In this document: piece after piece, positions 7,136 through 13,482 of the stretch | Numbering within the stretch: position 1 is the first letter of the stretch | Layout: each line of letters starts with the position of its first letter | Virus record (IMG/VR): IMGVR_UViG_3300048927_000178 | Coordinates: 1 to 53,430 of that record | Origin: a virus | DNA length: 53,430 nt | Direction: 5' to 3' (one strand) | The notes under the pieces: model-generated | Seen by the model: the letters and a program-made list of their open reading frames with translations, nothing else | What the model was told of the DNA's origin: nothing | The model's database searches: none | Made by a program: the position numbers and the translations under genes

Positions 7136-7280
7136 GGCATCCTCCCATCATTTTAAACTGGCGTTCCGTGCGGTGATCAGCAATCGCATCCTTTGCGGCT
7201 TGCTCGTATGTCATAGGGTCGGACAGGTCTCCCAGCGCACCCTGCATGAATTCAATAAACGCTACATCGTCGTCGCTCAT
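7128..7280 (-). CDS. 50-aa acidic phage protein
   Basis: Starts MSDDDVAFIEFMQGALGD and ends near FKMMGGCHE. The start overlaps the previous stop (ATGA) and its end overlaps the erf start by 8 nt. It is part of a run of five small coupled genes leading to erf. Unknown function. Confidence 0.65.
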   Translation of the reverse strand: MSDDDVAFIEFMQGALGDLSDPMTYEQAAKDAIADHRTERQFKMMGGCHE

Positions 7281-7447
7281 GCCGCTGCCTTAGTGTGAAG
7301 GGTGACAATGTGGCGGCGAGTTGTGGCTGCCATCATCTGTAAGTGCGCTGCTGACTCACGGTCGCCAGTGCTGCGGCTCTCTTTAGCCAGCAAAAGGTAA
7401 TGGCGGTGCCATGAGATAAGCGCGATACGTGACTGAGGGAATTTCAT
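7277..7447 (-). CDS. 56-aa phage protein
   Basis: KFPQSRIALISWHRHYLLLA is followed by a helical DRESAAHLQMMAATTRRHI segment. The ATG at 7447 is preferred over an upstream GTG because it overlaps the preceding stop (ATGA) and has a GGAG/GAG ribosome site. It is found in the recombination segment of the left operon. Function not known. Confidence 0.65.
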   Translation of the reverse strand: MKFPQSRIALISWHRHYLLLAKESRSTGDRESAAHLQMMAATTRRHIVTLHTKAAA

Positions 7448-7557
7448 TTGATAGCTCTCCGTAACAGATTCATCGCCACCGCCCACTTGGCAGGGCTGCT
7501 ATACAGGACGGCTTCACGAGAAAGCTCCTGAGCCTTTCTGAAATGACGTGTTCTCAT
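7444..7557 (-). CDS. 37-aa basic phage peptide
   Basis: Begins MRTRHFRKAQELSREAVLYS and contains PAKWAVAMNLLRRA. Both ends overlap neighbours by ATGA. The peptide looks conserved in character (amphipathic and basic) but I cannot assign a role. Confidence 0.6.
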   Translation of the reverse strand: MRTRHFRKAQELSREAVLYSSPAKWAVAMNLLRRAIK

Positions 7558-7706
7558 AGCGGGTTACCTGGCTGATTCAGCGTGTCGATAAGTGATCGCC
7601 AGCCTTTCTTCAGACTGGTGCGGATGCGGCCGACTAAGCGGTCAAGCTGTGATTCGTTTTGGTCTGCGAAGTCCACGATGACTCCGCCACCGATGGCATA
7701 AGTCAT
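7554..7706 (-). CDS. 50-aa phage protein
   Basis: MTYAIGGGVIVDFADQ leads into a helical region (LDRLVGRIRTSLKKGWRSLI). AAGGA lies 8 nt before the ATG, and its stop overlaps the next start. It is first in the small-gene run that leads to erf. No family recognised. Confidence 0.6.
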   Translation of the reverse strand: MTYAIGGGVIVDFADQNESQLDRLVGRIRTSLKKGWRSLIDTLNQPGNPL

Positions 7707-7740
7707 CGTGGTGTTCCTTGGTGTTGGTTAAGTGGTTAAA

Positions 7741-8712
7741 TCAGTAGGTGATGCTGGTATGCGGGATGTTGCCGTCTTTGATTTGCATCAGAACGTCGAT
7801 GGCCTGCACGCGAGTCAGTCCGGCGTGACCCATCAGGGCGTTAACGACCGCAGTTCCGATCGTCTTTCTGTGCGCTTCATTGGCGGCACGTGCTGATGCT
7901 TCGTCCGCGATGCGCTTCTCTTCAGCCAGGCGGGCATCTTCCGCTGCTTTGGCTTTGCGCTGCTCTTCGGCGATTGCTGCTTGTTTCTCACGCTCAGCCT
8001 GCTCACGCGCTTCTTGCGCCAGTCTTGCGGTGCGCTCCTGCGCTTCTTTAGCTTCACGCTCTGCACGCTCCTGTGCGGCTTTAGCGTCGGCCTCAGCCTT
8101 TTCCTTCGCTGCCTTCAAATCAGCCTCACGCCGTGCTGCTGCTTCGCGTTCCTGCTGGGCTTTCTGCTCAGCCTCAATGCGGGCCTGCTCGACAGCCTGA
8201 CGCTTAATCTCTTCTTCGTGAGCAATGCGCTGACGCTCTGATTCGGCTTTCGCTTCAGCTGCTTCGCGGTCGAATTTGTCATTCAGAAGTATGGCGATTT
8301 CATGATCAACTTCGCGCTGCTCGGCGTCCTTAATGGCCTGCACGCGCGCTGCTTCCTCTGCCTTGACGCGATCCTGTTCAGCTTCCCAATCTGTTACCGG
8401 CTGGCGAGCTTTGTCTCGAAGAGCATCAAGGCGATCGCGCACTGTCTTGCGATTGGCATCGATTAGCTTTGGAACCTCTTTCAGCTCCGCGACCAAATCC
8501 TTACCCAAGCCACCCAGGTAAGATTTCGTCTGCGATACACGGTAGGCCAGTGAAGCGATCTCCTTTCTGCCCTTCGCCGTGGTGACATCCGGCACAAAGG
8601 ACATAACTTCACGCTCAACCTTTGCCAGAATCTCTTCAATCTGGTCGGCTGATTTGAAAACGGTGAGGGCGTTAGCCTTCTCAATGACGACAAGATCCGT
8701 TGTTTCACTCAT
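7741..8712 (-). CDS. Long coiled-coil phage protein near recombination genes
   Basis: 323 aa. A globular helical N-terminus (about residues 1-110) precedes a very long Ala/Glu/Lys/Arg coiled coil (about 110-285, TolA-like composition) and a C-terminal domain ending in IPHTSITY. Proteins with this end occur beside ssb and recombinase genes in many temperate phages; the role is unsettled. The ATG at 8712 is chosen because AAGGA is 7 nt away. The coil produces deceptive open frames on the other strand. Confidence 0.75.
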   Translation of the reverse strand: MSETTDLVVIEKANALTVFKSADQIEEILAKVEREVMSFVPDVTTAKGRKEIASLAYRVSQTKSYLGGLGKDLVAELKEVPKLIDANRKTVRDRLDALRDKARQPVTDWEAEQDRVKAEEAARVQAIKDAEQREVDHEIAILLNDKFDREAAEAKAESERQRIAHEEEIKRQAVEQARIEAEQKAQQEREAAARREADLKAAKEKAEADAKAAQERAEREAKEAQERTARLAQEAREQAEREKQAAIAEEQRKAKAAEDARLAEEKRIADEASARAANEAHRKTIGTAVVNALMGHAGLTRVQAIDVLMQIKDGNIPHTSITY

Positions 8713-8729
8713 TTGCATTTCCTTCAGGC

Positions 8730-8756
8730 AAAAAGAAGCCCAGCATTGCGCCGGGC
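8730..8756 (-). terminator. Terminator upstream of the coiled-coil gene
   Basis: On the minus strand, a 7-bp stem (GCCCGGC with GCTGGGC) is followed by TTCTTTTT. It lies immediately before the coiled-coil gene and would stop PL transcripts unless antitermination is active. Confidence 0.65.
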
Positions 8757-8817
8757 ATAAGGATGTAACGTTCTATTTGTTGCTCAAGGGCTCGACTCTT
8801 AAGCGCTGGTGCGGAAT

Positions 8818-8852
8818 GCACCGTTGAGCTGACTAAGCAATCAGCTCTGCGG
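8818..8852. other. Long imperfect stem-loop between left-operon genes
   Basis: An outer stem (CACCG/CGGTG) and an inner 7-bp stem (GAGCTGA/TCAGCTC) form one extended hairpin directly after the gene ending at 8855. There is no T-run, so it may be an RNA processing or stability structure rather than a terminator. Confidence 0.45.
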
Positions 8853-8854
8853 TG

Positions 8855-9112
8855 TCACTCTTTGATTTGGAACTTAATGGCGCTGACTTTCTTCATCTGC
8901 TTATCCAGTGACTTTAACTTTGCGATGCGCATCTCTCCTGCGCGAGTCAGCGCATCCTCTTCTGTCAAATGAAAATCTTTGCCATGCGCATGCTCTACGA
9001 AATAACCCTCTGCGCGCTTGTAGCTCACTGCGGTGTCATCAGCGAACAAACTTCCTTCAACGGCAAATACTCCATAGGTCAGCGCATATTTGGTGATGTA
9101 GACCTTTGTCAT
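8855..9112 (-). CDS. Phage hypothetical protein
   Basis: 85 aa. Starts MTKVYITKYALTYGVFAVEG and ends in a helical segment (MRIAKLKSLDKQMKKVSAIK). The pattern is common in P22/lambda-like left operons; function unknown. Of two adjacent ATGs, the one at 9112 has the better spacing to GGAG. Confidence 0.7.
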   Translation of the reverse strand: MTKVYITKYALTYGVFAVEGSLFADDTAVSYKRAEGYFVEHAHGKDFHLTEEDALTRAGEMRIAKLKSLDKQMKKVSAIKFQIKE

Positions 9113-9208
9113 CATCTCTCCTGTCAGTGGTTACCGGCCGCCTCGTTGCGACCGCTCTAAATTCATCTAAAATAATCCCTCTGCATCACTTTCCAGATGA
9201 GGTGCGTT

Positions 9209-9334
9209 ATGAAGAAAAGTGAGCTCCCAACCAAAATCTGCACCGTGTGTGGACGGCCTTTCACATGGCGTAAAAAGTGGGAGAAGTGCTGGGATGAAGT
9301 GCGTAAGTGCTCGGAGCGTTGCCGGAGGCAGTGA
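9209..9334 (+). CDS. DUF2256 zinc-finger protein, opposite strand in left operon
   Basis: 41 aa. The protein matches the DUF2256 pattern: [20 protein letters not shown], then CSERCRR. Four Cys in two CxxC/CxxxC pairs suggest zinc binding. GAGG precedes the ATG by 6 nt. It is the only plus-strand gene inside the minus-strand left operon, so it probably has its own promoter and could be expressed in the lysogen. The family function is unknown. Confidence 0.7.
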   Translation: MKKSELPTKICTVCGRPFTWRKKWEKCWDEVRKCSERCRRQ

Positions 9335-9347
9335 GCGTTGTAGGTAG

Positions 9348-9590
9348 TTACTGGCCCAGCGCCTTACTCATTGCGGCAGCGCATTTATTGTAAGCTTCTT
9401 CGCTCATGGAGAACTTCATTGCCTCCTGAAGCGACTCAAGCAACTCTGGAGCAGCTGCCATTAGCCTGCCGTTGTCATCTTCATCACCGTTAATCACCAA
9501 GTCAGCAATAAGCCCGGCTTGGTCACTTTTGATTTCCCCGAGTGCCGGCGAATAAATCCACTTGCCTTTAGTTCCCCTAAATTTACTCAT
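9348..9590 (-). CDS. Phage protein with NGRLMAAAPELLESL motif
   Basis: 80 aa. It ends with a helical block after NGRLMAAAPELLESLQ, a very common motif in small phage proteins of unknown function. The ATG at 9590 is chosen because it overlaps the stop of the upstream 25-aa peptide (TGATG) and has GAGG 5 nt upstream. A frame reaching 9653 is an artefact of reading through that peptide. Confidence 0.7.
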   Translation of the reverse strand: MSKFRGTKGKWIYSPALGEIKSDQAGLIADLVINGDEDDNGRLMAAAPELLESLQEAMKFSMSEEAYNKCAAAMSKALGQ

Positions 9591-9667
9591 CAAATCCTCG
9601 CTATCATCGCCAACCCCATCAGCAACACAGTCACTACCCAGCAGATAATGCAATCTTGTGTGCTCAT
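9590..9667 (-). CDS. 25-aa hydrophobic membrane peptide
   Basis: MSTQDCIICW is followed by a single hydrophobic span (VVTVLLMGLAMIARI). AAAGG lies 8 nt upstream of the ATG, and the stop overlaps the next start as TGATG. It is tiny, so the evidence is coupling and position only. Confidence 0.45.
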   Translation of the reverse strand: MSTQDCIICWVVTVLLMGLAMIARI

Positions 9668-9693
9668 GGTTTTGGCCTTTGTGTAGGTAAAAA

Positions 9694-9716
9694 GAAACCC
9701 GCTCGGGGGCGGGTTA
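9694..9716 (-). terminator. Terminator in left operon
   Basis: On the minus strand, AACCCGC and GCGGGTTT form a stem around a C-rich loop, followed by a T-rich run. It overlaps the stop codon of the gene at 9714-10202. Confidence 0.7.
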
Positions 9717-10202
9717 TGCTGGCTGTTTCATTTGCTCGTTTATCTTGTCGATATTGAGCAGGCAGTAAATCGCACATTCAATGTCGTCAGGGGTTAAATC
9801 TTTTTCCCGATATTCACGACGTAAACCAACTACGAAAACCACAGAGCCATGTTTCGGTCCGTATCCATATGCGCAATCACAGCGCTGGTCACGCCAGTGC
9901 GCGTAATTCTTAGTGCCGAAGTAACCATTCTTAAGTGATTTGGCACATTTACCCAAGTCATCAATTGCATCATCAACACAACTTTTACGCTCGGGGCTGT
10001 CTTGCACGTCACCAAAGCTAATCACGTTCATTCCGTGCTTCACCATCTCTTCATCAAGTCCAGCGTTAGCAATGTTCAGACGCTGAGTGAGTCGCATAAT
10101 TTCGCCATCAACGTTAGCGATATCTACCTGATAGGACGCCTGAATGGCAGACTTGCGTAAATTGGCGGCTCTCAATTCTTGGGTTAATTCTGTTAATGTC
10201 AT
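9714..10202 (-). CDS. Phage hypothetical protein with Cys-rich centre
   Basis: 162 aa. The N-terminal coiled coil (about residues 1-50) precedes a central Cys/aromatic-rich section (KSCVDDAIDDLGKC, DQRCDCAYGYGP) and a C-terminal helix (DDIECAIYCLLNIDKI). AGAGG lies 5 nt from the ATG at 10202. No family recognised. It is an early gene, two genes after N. Confidence 0.6.
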   Translation of the reverse strand: MTLTELTQELRAANLRKSAIQASYQVDIANVDGEIMRLTQRLNIANAGLDEEMVKHGMNVISFGDVQDSPERKSCVDDAIDDLGKCAKSLKNGYFGTKNYAHWRDQRCDCAYGYGPKHGSVVFVVGLRREYREKDLTPDDIECAIYCLLNIDKINEQMKQPA

Positions 10203-10254
10203 ACTCACCTCTTATCAGTTCTGCTGCTTCCACGCTGGGACTTATAGCTGCGGG

Positions 10255-10521
10255 TTAGATGACAATCCAATCATCAGAAATAACATCAGTTTGGCTGGCT
10301 AACCACGGCACTAACTTGTTGTCAGCCGTCTTCATGCAGATAAATGGCGCGCCGTAAAGCCCGTCAATTCCTTCGATGTCGCTTTCGAAGCCCCAAGCAT
10401 CTTGATCAATCAAAAAAAGAAACATCCCTTTCCCGTTCCATCCAGACCTGCATACTTTGCATCCCGCCTTCATTGCGGCGACCGCTTCGCCGAAAGAAAG
10501 TGAATTTTCTACAGTACTCAT
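10255..10521 (-). CDS. DUF2829 protein (Tad2 anti-Thoeris family)
   Basis: 88 aa. The DUF2829 signature is clear: LSFGEAVAAMKAGCKV, SGWNGKGMFLFLI, then FICMKTADNKLVPWLASQTD and DDWIV. DUF2829 includes Tad2, shown for some members to sequester the Thoeris signal molecule (a cyclic ADP-ribose isomer). Whether this copy binds it is inference. It is the first gene after N under PL, so it would be made at the onset of infection, as suits a counter-defence protein. Confidence 0.85.
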   Translation of the reverse strand: MSTVENSLSFGEAVAAMKAGCKVCRSGWNGKGMFLFLIDQDAWGFESDIEGIDGLYGAPFICMKTADNKLVPWLASQTDVISDDWIVI

Positions 10522-10523
10522 GC

Positions 10524-10829
10524 TCAACCTCTCGCCGTCACGTTGTCTTTAGATTTCCGATAGCCAGCTGCGTAAATTGCAACGTCTGTCAGACACATTC
10601 CTGATTCAATCTCACCGCCGATGTACTTCGCCGCACCCGCCAGAATCTGCTTGTGATACTCCGTCTCGGTGTCGACTGCCTTCACCACACGATCTGACGG
10701 CTTGCGGTTCAGCGTCAGGATAGGGCGGCACGCTGGCAAAGCTTTCACGCCAACCGACAGGGGGTTGGCTTGCTTCCATGCCGATTGCTTCTCAGCACGA
10801 GCTGCACGGCGTTTTTCTTGTGCATTCAT
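10524..10829 (-). CDS. N: N-type antitermination protein, lambda-like N-terminus
   Basis: 101 aa. The arginine-rich motif MNAQEKRRAARAEKQSAWKQ, with Trp at position 18, is followed by ANPLSVGV and RPILTLNRKPSDRV. This aligns closely with lambda N (from memory). The C-terminus (DVAIYAAGYRKSK) instead resembles the end of P22 gp24. N binds boxB RNA and lets RNA polymerase ignore terminators. The ATG at 10829 has AGGAG 7 nt upstream. nutL lies between PL and this gene, as in lambda. Confidence 0.85.
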   Translation of the reverse strand: MNAQEKRRAARAEKQSAWKQANPLSVGVKALPACRPILTLNRKPSDRVVKAVDTETEYHKQILAGAAKYIGGEIESGMCLTDVAIYAAGYRKSKDNVTARG

Positions 10830-10944
10830 GGTCATTCTCCTGTCAGTTAGCTTTGGTGGTGACGTGCTGCGACGCTGATCTCCGCAGTTGCGCTTTCTCA
10901 CGCTGCAATTCACACCACCCCAAAGCTTGCTGCTTTGAATGTTT

Positions 10945-10975
10945 GCGCTTTTTCAGCGCTATCTGTTAAGGAGCA
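10945..10975 (-). promoter_or_regulatory. nutL: nutL site (boxA and boxB)
   Basis: On the minus strand, boxA TGCTCCTTAACA (10964-10975) is followed by boxB GCGCTGAAAAAGCGC (10945-10959). The boxB has a 5-bp stem and a GAAAA pentaloop like lambda. It lies downstream of PL and upstream of N, where an N-loading site is expected. Confidence 0.85.
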
Positions 10976-11026
10976 GGGACTGCATCTCTTGTCCCGTTGT
11001 TGCTTCAGCGTCCTGCTGTGTGACTA

Positions 11027-11056
11027 AAGATACAGATAAAACTGTATTATCGTCAA
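11027..11056 (-). promoter_or_regulatory. PL promoter
   Basis: On the minus strand, -35 TTGACG (11051-11056) and -10 TATCTT (11027-11032) are separated by 18 bp. Two operator dyads overlap the -10/spacer and the -35, so repressor binding would block this promoter. Confidence 0.7.
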
Positions 11057-11100
11057 CAGGTAAAACTGTATTATTTGTGAATTCAGAGGTATCAAACTGT
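11032..11100. promoter_or_regulatory. Left operator cluster (OL): ACAG-N6-CTGT dyads
   Basis: Perfect dyads lie at 11032-11045 (spacer ATAAAA) and 11056-11069 (spacer GTAAAA), 24 bp apart. A degenerate half-site (ATCAAACTGT, 11091-11100) lies 31 bp further. The 14-bp architecture is that of phage 434 operators (ACAA-N6-TTGT), with the fourth base changed from A to G. Confidence 0.8.
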
Positions 11101-11130
11101 ATTTGAAGGCAAATAAATTTGTATTGGGCG

Positions 11131-11153
11131 AAAAAAAACCGCCTTTCGGCGGC
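11131..11153 (-). terminator. Terminator after the CI repressor gene
   Basis: On the minus strand, CCGCC-GAAA-GGCGG is followed by eight T residues. It separates the repressor transcript from the PL region. Confidence 0.85.
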
Positions 11154-11172
11154 TTGTTTGCAATATGAGTGG

Positions 11173-11802
11173 TTATCGTTTGCGGCGGTAGATGCGATGC
11201 TCAACCATTGTGCCGATAATCTTGATTGCGTGATCGGAACTAGCCATGGTTGGGTAGTCGTTGTTCAGTGGAACCAGCTCGAAGTGTTGCTTACCTTCAG
11301 AGAAGAACGTGGGGCGATACTTTTTGAAAGTGGCCTCATGTTCACCGTTCTTAGCCACAACGAATTCACCTGGTGCTGGCTCTATCTCCGGGTCAACGAC
11401 AATAACATCCCCGGCCTTGAAATCAGGCTCCATCGAGTCACCAATGATCTTTAGAGCGAAGGTGTACTGTGACCAATCCATGTCGGTCAGGACGTATTCA
11501 AAGCTGCCGTCCATTGCCTCTATTGCTGGTTTAGTGGCGAGTGCCCCAGCCTGCACATAGTTAATCAAGGGAATCCTCCTTGTATTCACCTCGCTAACTG
11601 GCACGAAGGTGCCTCCATTCATAAGCCAAGCTGGCTCACATTTCAGGGCATCAGCCATACCAACAATATTGCGAGGTTTGAGGGTCTTTCCATCCTCAAT
11701 ACTAGCCCATGATTGTTGTGTGATGCCCGCTTTTTCTGCCACATCGGTCTGAGTGAGACCGAGCTCTAATCTTCTCTGCTTAACCCGATCTGCAAGGCTC
11801 AT
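11173..11802 (-). CDS. cI: CI-type prophage repressor with S24 autoprotease domain
   Basis: 209 aa. The N-terminal HTH (residues 1-65) is close to 434 repressor; the recognition helix reads TQQSWASIEDGKT. The C-terminal LexA/CI-like domain has the cleavage pair A85-G86 (YVQAGAL), nucleophile S123 (GDSMEPDF) and general base K160 (EATFKKY). It should maintain lysogeny at OL and OR and be cleaved during the SOS response. The ATG at 11802 has GAGG 5 nt upstream; an in-frame GTG/ATG extension to 11826 lacks family similarity. Confidence 0.95.
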   Translation of the reverse strand: MSLADRVKQRRLELGLTQTDVAEKAGITQQSWASIEDGKTLKPRNIVGMADALKCEPAWLMNGGTFVPVSEVNTRRIPLINYVQAGALATKPAIEAMDGSFEYVLTDMDWSQYTFALKIIGDSMEPDFKAGDVIVVDPEIEPAPGEFVVAKNGEHEATFKKYRPTFFSEGKQHFELVPLNNDYPTMASSDHAIKIIGTMVEHRIYRRKR

Positions 11803-11831
11803 ATGTTCCTCTCCATTTACACACAAGCTTC

Positions 11832-11890
11832 ACAGTTAAAGCTGTAATTGACAAACAGAACTAACTGTTAGAGAATACAGATAAAACTGT
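11832..11890. promoter_or_regulatory. Right operator cluster (OR): three ACAG-N6-CTGT dyads
   Basis: Perfect dyads lie at 11832-11845 (spacer TTAAAG), 11855-11868 (AACTAA) and 11877-11890 (ATAAAA), with 22-23 bp centre spacing. They lie between divergent cI and cro and overlap the PR elements, the classic three-site OR layout. Confidence 0.85.
11848..11876 (+). promoter_or_regulatory. PR promoter
   Basis: The -35 is TTGACA (11848-11853), the spacer is 17 bp and the -10 is GAGAAT (11871-11876). The middle and right operators overlap it. It drives cro, cII and the replication genes. Confidence 0.75.
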
Positions 11891-11902
11891 GGAGGTGAGT
11901 TT

Positions 11903-12121
11903 ATGGATACTATTTCTCAACGCCTCAAACAGAAGCGCATGGAGTTAAATCTTACTCAGGCGCAGTTAGCTGAGAAAGCTGGCATGAAGCAGCAATCGTT
12001 ACAGCGAATTGAAGATGGTACGACCCAACGTCCACGCTTCCTGTTTGAACTGGCCTTAGCGCTCAAGTGTGATCCGCTCTGGTTGATGTACGGCAACAAA
12101 GGTGGCAGTAAGGCCGCCTAA
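11903..12121 (+). CDS. cro: Cro-type repressor, 434-like
   Basis: 72 aa single HTH protein. Much of it aligns with 434 Cro: [20 protein letters not shown], then [20 protein letters not shown] and [12 protein letters not shown]. It would bind the same operators as CI with opposite site preference and promote lytic growth. GGAGG sits 7 nt before the ATG. At the recognition-helix position equivalent to 434 residue 33, it has Arg where 434 Cro has Leu. Confidence 0.95.
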   Translation: MDTISQRLKQKRMELNLTQAQLAEKAGMKQQSLQRIEDGTTQRPRFLFELALALKCDPLWLMYGNKGGSKAA

Positions 12122-12128
12122 TCTTTCC

Positions 12129-12160
12129 CGCTCTTAAACATCCCCGCCCTGAAAAAGGGC
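12129..12160 (+). promoter_or_regulatory. nutR: nutR site (boxA and boxB)
   Basis: boxA CGCTCTTAAACA (12129-12140) is followed by boxB GCCCTGAAAAAGGGC (12146-12160). This boxB is the same 15-mer as lambda nutR boxB (from memory). It lies just after cro, the lambda position. Confidence 0.9.
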
Positions 12161-12199
12161 AGTAATCAAACAAACGATTCAATGACGTGACCGCACTCC

Positions 12200-12213
12200 G
12201 CAATGTCACGCAA
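12200..12213 (-). promoter_or_regulatory. CII binding site (PRE)
   Basis: On the minus strand the sequence reads TTGC-GTGACA-TTGC, the direct-repeat target of lambda-type CII. It lies between cro and cII and points toward cI, so it would be the establishment promoter for repressor. No strong -10 is visible, as usual for activator-dependent promoters. Confidence 0.7.
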
Positions 12214-12242
12214 TTACTTATTCAACAAAGGAATATTACGCA

Positions 12243-12524
12243 ATGGAATCAGCAAACTACAGCAAACCAACAGAGAGCGAGATTAACCGCACTCAAACAG
12301 ATCTTCTACTGGCTGTGTCTCAAATGACCGGGCGAGAGTTCGCTAAAGGCGTTGGGTGCCATGAGACGAAGATTAGCCGCGCTGACTGGCGCTTTATTGC
12401 AGCTGTGATTTGTACGGCTCGCATGGCTTGGGAAGTTAGCCCGATGGGCCGGTTAGTGCAGGAAACGATTGAGGCGATAAGCGCCAAAGAAAAAGCCCCA
12501 AACGCGGGAACGTTTGAGGCTTAA
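12243..12524 (+). CDS. cII: CII-type transcription activator
   Basis: 93 aa. An HTH region contains GREFAKGVGCHETKISRADW, then helices (FIAAVICTARMAWEV) that in lambda CII make the tetramer, and a polar tail. Length and position (after cro, before the O-like gene) match lambda cII. It should activate PRE at the TTGC repeats just upstream. Confidence 0.85.
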   Translation: MESANYSKPTESEINRTQTDLLLAVSQMTGREFAKGVGCHETKISRADWRFIAAVICTARMAWEVSPMGRLVQETIEAISAKEKAPNAGTFEA

Positions 12525-12601
12525 ACCAAATTAGTGACACCAATCACTGGAGAAAATTATGCCAGGACTAACTGGATATGTAAACAGTGGCGAGGTGCTT
12601 T

Positions 12602-13480
12602 ATGAGTAATCTTGCCTACAGCAACGTCTCACCAATTAGGCCTGATTCTGAGGCCGTGGAGCGCCGTGTGGTCGATACAGATAATGGTTATACCAGAATC
12701 GCTAACGAGCTACTGGAAGCTATCGCAAGTGCCGATTTAACAGCTAGGCAGTTGAAACTGATGCTGGCATACGTCCGCAAAACATACGGTTTCAACAAGA
12801 AATCAGATCGCATTGCTGACGAGCAGATTGCCCAAATCACCGGGCTTTCTCGCCAGAACGTCAACAAGGCAAAAAAAGAACTGCTTTCAATGAATTGCCT
12901 GTTAATGGATGGAAGCCAAATCGGGATTAACAAGGAGGTTTCAGCGTGGCAATTCAGCAAGTGTCTCCAAGTTAGCAATTTAGTCTCTAAACCAGAGACA
13001 AATAGTGTCTCTAAGCTAGAGACTTCTCCTGTCTCTAAAACGGAGACACACAAAAGACATTCTTCAAAAGACAAGAAAGATAATATTAATAAACCCCCTT
13101 TATCCCCCGGAAGTGATTCGACTAAACCAGCTGAAAAGCCAAAGTCCAAATCGTTCGATCCGATGGATACCGAATTGCCCGAATGCGTCACCTCTCAACT
13201 TTGGTCGTCGTGGGTCTCATACCGCAAAGACATCAAGCAGCCGATTAAATCGCAGCAGACCATCACGCAGGCTCTCAAGCTGTTAAGCCGCTGTCACGCC
13301 AAAGGACACAGCCCTGAGGACGTTGTTAACAACAGCATTGCCAATGGCTGGACAGGTCTCTTTGAGCCCAAGCAGTCGGCTGCGCCACGTACCAACTCAT
13401 CTCCATCGCGCGCGGTGGCTGAAAACTTCAACAGCAAAGACTACGGTCAAACTCAGGTGCCCTCATGGGCTAGGGATTGA
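12602..13480 (+). CDS. O: Replication initiator, O-like
   Basis: 292 aa. The N-terminal winged-helix domain (about residues 20-115; YTRIANELLEAIASADLTAR, IAQITGLSRQNVNKAKKELL) is of the phage Rep_O type. The middle has three octapeptide repeats (VSKPETN, VSKLETS, VSKTETH) encoded by the origin iterons. The C-terminal half should contact the helicase loader encoded next. The ATG at 12602 is used; an upstream GTG at 12587 is weaker. Confidence 0.9.
   Translation: MSNLAYSNVSPIRPDSEAVERRVVDTDNGYTRIANELLEAIASADLTARQLKLMLAYVRKTYGFNKKSDRIADEQIAQITGLSRQNVNKAKKELLSMNCLLMDGSQIGINKEVSAWQFSKCLQVSNLVSKPETNSVSKLETSPVSKTETHKRHSSKDKKDNINKPPLSPGSDSTKPAEKPKSKSFDPMDTELPECVTSQLWSSWVSYRKDIKQPIKSQQTITQALKLLSRCHAKGHSPEDVVNNSIANGWTGLFEPKQSAAPRTNSSPSRAVAENFNSKDYGQTQVPSWARD
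12983..13100 (+). other. Predicted replication origin inside the O gene
   Basis: Three 17-bp iterons, GTCTCTAA-N4-AGAGAC or close variants, start at 12983, 13007 and 13031, exactly 24 bp apart. A degenerate copy starts near 12963. An A-rich tract follows (13048-13100). Iterons plus an AT-rich unwinding element within the initiator gene is the lambda ori plan. Confidence 0.8.
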
Positions 13481-13482
13481 GC

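Noticed and set aside
7880-8521. Long Ala/Ser/Arg-rich open frames on the plus strand
   Set aside because: They mirror the repetitive Ala/Glu/Lys codons of the minus-strand coiled-coil gene and have no ribosome sites.
10959-11204. 81-aa frame on the minus strand after the repressor
   Set aside because: It runs through the repressor terminator, PL and the operator dyads and has no ribosome site.
12688-13191. 167-aa minus-strand frame opposite the O gene
   Set aside because: It is a shadow of the O gene and its iterons; it lacks a ribosome site and recognisable domains.
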